Source: Micromonospora echinaurantiaca (GTDB lineage Bacteria > Actinomycetota > Actinomycetes > Mycobacteriales > Micromonosporaceae). From it: 64,000 bases of DNA. A program made the position numbers and the translations under genes. The notes beneath the pieces are model-generated. The model did no database searches and had not been told where the DNA came from. It saw only the letters and a program-made list of their open reading frames with translations. This document shows positions 62,795-64,000 of this stretch, one piece after another (position 1 is the first letter of the stretch; the number at the start of each line of letters is the position of its first letter). The stretch lies in NCBI RefSeq assembly GCF_900090235.1, contig NZ_LT607750.1:2430501-2494500 (forward strand), read 5' to 3'.

Positions 62795-62800
62795 TAGCCT
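62795..62800 (+). promoter_or_regulatory. -10 box upstream of lnt
   Basis: TAGCCT lies eight bases upstream of the GTG of a seven-codon open frame at 62809, and 28 bases upstream of the lnt GTG. Confidence 0.45.
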
Positions 62801-62808
62801 TCAGCACC

Positions 62809-62832
62809 GTGATCGAGATGAGGCGCCGGTGA
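62809..62832 (+). CDS. possible seven-codon leader frame upstream of lnt
   Basis: GTG at 62809 reads V-I-E-M-R-R-R and stops at TGA (62830-62832). The stop overlaps the lnt start as GTGA. With a leaderless-type -10 box at the usual spacing, ribosomes could begin here and re-initiate on lnt. Alternatively the stretch is just an untranslated leader with the ribosome site ATGAGG. Confidence 0.3.
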   Translation: MIEMRRR

Positions 62833-64000
62833 CGACCCTGGACTCCACGCACGCCGAGCCGGCCGCCCGGCCGGCCGCCGCGGCCCGCCCGCTGCCGCTG
62901 CGGGTGGCCGCGCCGCTGGCGATCGCCGCCGGTGTGGCGCTGCTGCTGGCGTTCCCCCCGTACGGGGTGTGGCCGCTGGCGCCGGTCGGGGTGGCGCTGC
63001 TGGCCGCCGTGGCGCACCGGCGGCGGCTGCGCGCCGGCGCCGGCCTGGGCTTCCTCACCGGGGTGGCGCTGTTCGCGCCGCTGCTGTCCTGGACGAACCT
63101 GCACACCGGCTACCTGCCGTGGGTGCTGCTGTCCCTGCTGCAGGCCGGCTACCTGGCGCTGCTCGGCGCCGCCACGGCGTGGGTGTCCCCGCTGGCCGAC
63201 CGGTGGCGGTGGGCGTGGCCGGCGCTGACCGGCCTGCTCTGGGTGGGGCAGGAGGCGCTGCGGGACCGCACCCCGTTCGGCGGGTTCCCGTGGGGACGGC
63301 TGGCGTTCAGCCAGGACACCTCGCCGCTGCTGCGGCTGGCCGCGTTGGGCGGGGCGCCGCTGGTGACGTTCGCGGTGGCGCTGGCCGGTGGGCTGCTGGT
63401 GGCCGCGGCGTGGCGGCGCCCCGACGTGCGGCGGTGGTGGGCGCCGGCCGCCGCGCTGACCGCCGGCGCGGTCGCCGTGGTCGCCGCCGGGCTGCTGGTG
63501 CCGGTCGGCGCGGCCGGCGGCGGACCCGCCGTCACGGTGGCGATCGTGCAGGGCAACGTGCCCCGGCTCGGGCTGGACTTCAACGCCCAGCGGCAGGCGG
63601 TGCTGAACAACCACGTCGACGCCACCATCGAACTGGCCGCCCGGGTGGCCGACGGCCAGCAGCGGCAACCGGACCTGGTGGTGTGGCCGGAAAACTCCAG
63701 CGACATCGACCCGCTGCGCAACCCCGCCGCCGGAGCGCGGATCTCCGCGGCCGCCGACGCGATCCGGGCGCCGATCCTGGTCGGCGCGGTGCTGCTCGGC
63801 CCGCAGCCCGGGCAGGTCCGCAACGCCGGCATCCTGTGGCGCCCCGGTGCCGGCCCCGACCTGGAGCAGCTCTACACCAAGCGGCACCCGGTGCCGTTCG
63901 CCGAGTACGTGCCACTGCGCGACCTCGCCCGGATGGTCAGCAAGCAGGTCGACCGGGTCCGCAACGACTTCGTGCCGGGCAGCGAGCCGGGCGTGCTGCG
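62829..64000 (+). CDS. lnt: Apolipoprotein N-acyltransferase, 3' end missing
   Basis: Lnt adds the third acyl chain to the N-terminal Cys of lipoproteins. The visible 390 residues contain an N-terminal membrane domain with about six helices (residues 28-225) and then the start of the nitrilase-like catalytic domain, VTVAIVQGNVPRLG. The catalytic Glu is in LVVWPENSSD and the Lys in LYTKRHPVPFAEYVPLR. The catalytic Cys and the last membrane helix lie beyond base 64000. GTG at 62829 has ATGAGG upstream. The frame is open to the end of the window. Confidence 0.95.
   Translation, partial: MTTLDSTHAEPAARPAAAARPLPLRVAAPLAIAAGVALLLAFPPYGVWPLAPVGVALLAAVAHRRRLRAGAGLGFLTGVALFAPLLSWTNLHTGYLPWVLLSLLQAGYLALLGAATAWVSPLADRWRWAWPALTGLLWVGQEALRDRTPFGGFPWGRLAFSQDTSPLLRLAALGGAPLVTFAVALAGGLLVAAAWRRPDVRRWWAPAAALTAGAVAVVAAGLLVPVGAAGGGPAVTVAIVQGNVPRLGLDFNAQRQAVLNNHVDATIELAARVADGQQRQPDLVVWPENSSDIDPLRNPAAGARISAAADAIRAPILVGAVLLGPQPGQVRNAGILWRPGAGPDLEQLYTKRHPVPFAEYVPLRDLARMVSKQVDRVRNDFVPGSEPGVL

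Overview
The window is very GC-rich DNA with dense, C/G-ending coding sequence, about 61 genes, and no rRNA, tRNA, IS element, prophage or CRISPR array that I could see. The complete Pup-proteasome system (mpa, dop, pup, prcB, prcA, pafA, pafB, pafC) followed by tatA, tatC and helY is the conserved actinobacterial arrangement. Gene content and codon style suggest a Micromonospora-like member of the Micromonosporaceae; that placement is inference.

Layout. 1-3.0 kb: an ABC-transporter ATPase (3' end outside the window) downstream of a NarL-type two-component system. 3.1-15.9 kb: RecB-like nuclease, M50 protease, trmI, a hypothetical gene, ferredoxin, mpa, a large membrane protein, dop, pup, an endonuclease VII-type nuclease overlapping prcB, then prcB and prcA. 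16.0-23.1 kb: a surface-glycan locus (two GT2 glycosyltransferases, a flippase-like protein, a DUF2304 protein and all four dTDP-rhamnose genes) sitting between prcA and pafA. 23.1-32.1 kb: pafA, a small membrane protein, a shortened oxalate-decarboxylase-like cupin, DUF3866, a CDF cation transporter, pafBC, a second small membrane protein, tatA and tatC, closed by a strong hairpin. 32.2-50 kb: mixed housekeeping and accessory genes, including an FNT channel, lipid kinase, EamA/LysR pair, HAD hydrolase, helY, 5'-3' exonuclease, a DUF4037 protein, an MFS exporter with a divergent HxlR-peroxiredoxin fusion, a GH18 chitinase, an M24 peptidase with an acyl-CoA dehydrogenase, an Lrp regulator, a histidine phosphatase and a CsbD protein. 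50-58.4 kb: a lysine-fermentation type cluster (kamA divergent from kdd, a YtcJ-like amidohydrolase, kamD, kamE, a kal-like hotdog protein and a MutL-type reactivase). 58.4-64 kb: a Tat-exported PhoX-like protein, a structured noncoding interval, an XRE-cupin regulator divergent from a thioredoxin-reductase/methyltransferase fusion, and the start of lnt.

How the genes work together. dop deamidates Pup, pafA attaches it to target proteins, mpa unfolds them, and prcBA degrades them. pafBC encodes a WYL-domain transcription activator. tatAC exports folded proteins, and the PhoX-like protein at 59 kb has a twin-arginine signal. The kam cluster would convert lysine through beta-lysine and 3,5-diaminohexanoate, but no kce or CoA-transferase gene is in the window.

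A recurring signal is a TANNNT -10 box 6-9 bases upstream of the GTG or ATG at about twenty genes, as expected for leaderless transcripts. It was used to choose several starts. The observations most worth following are the HxlR-peroxiredoxin fusion with exactly two cysteines, the low-GC3 nuclease gene inside the proteasome operon, the fused single-cupin oxalate decarboxylase, the 85-bp nested palindrome near 49.9 kb and the possible structured RNA near 60.2 kb.
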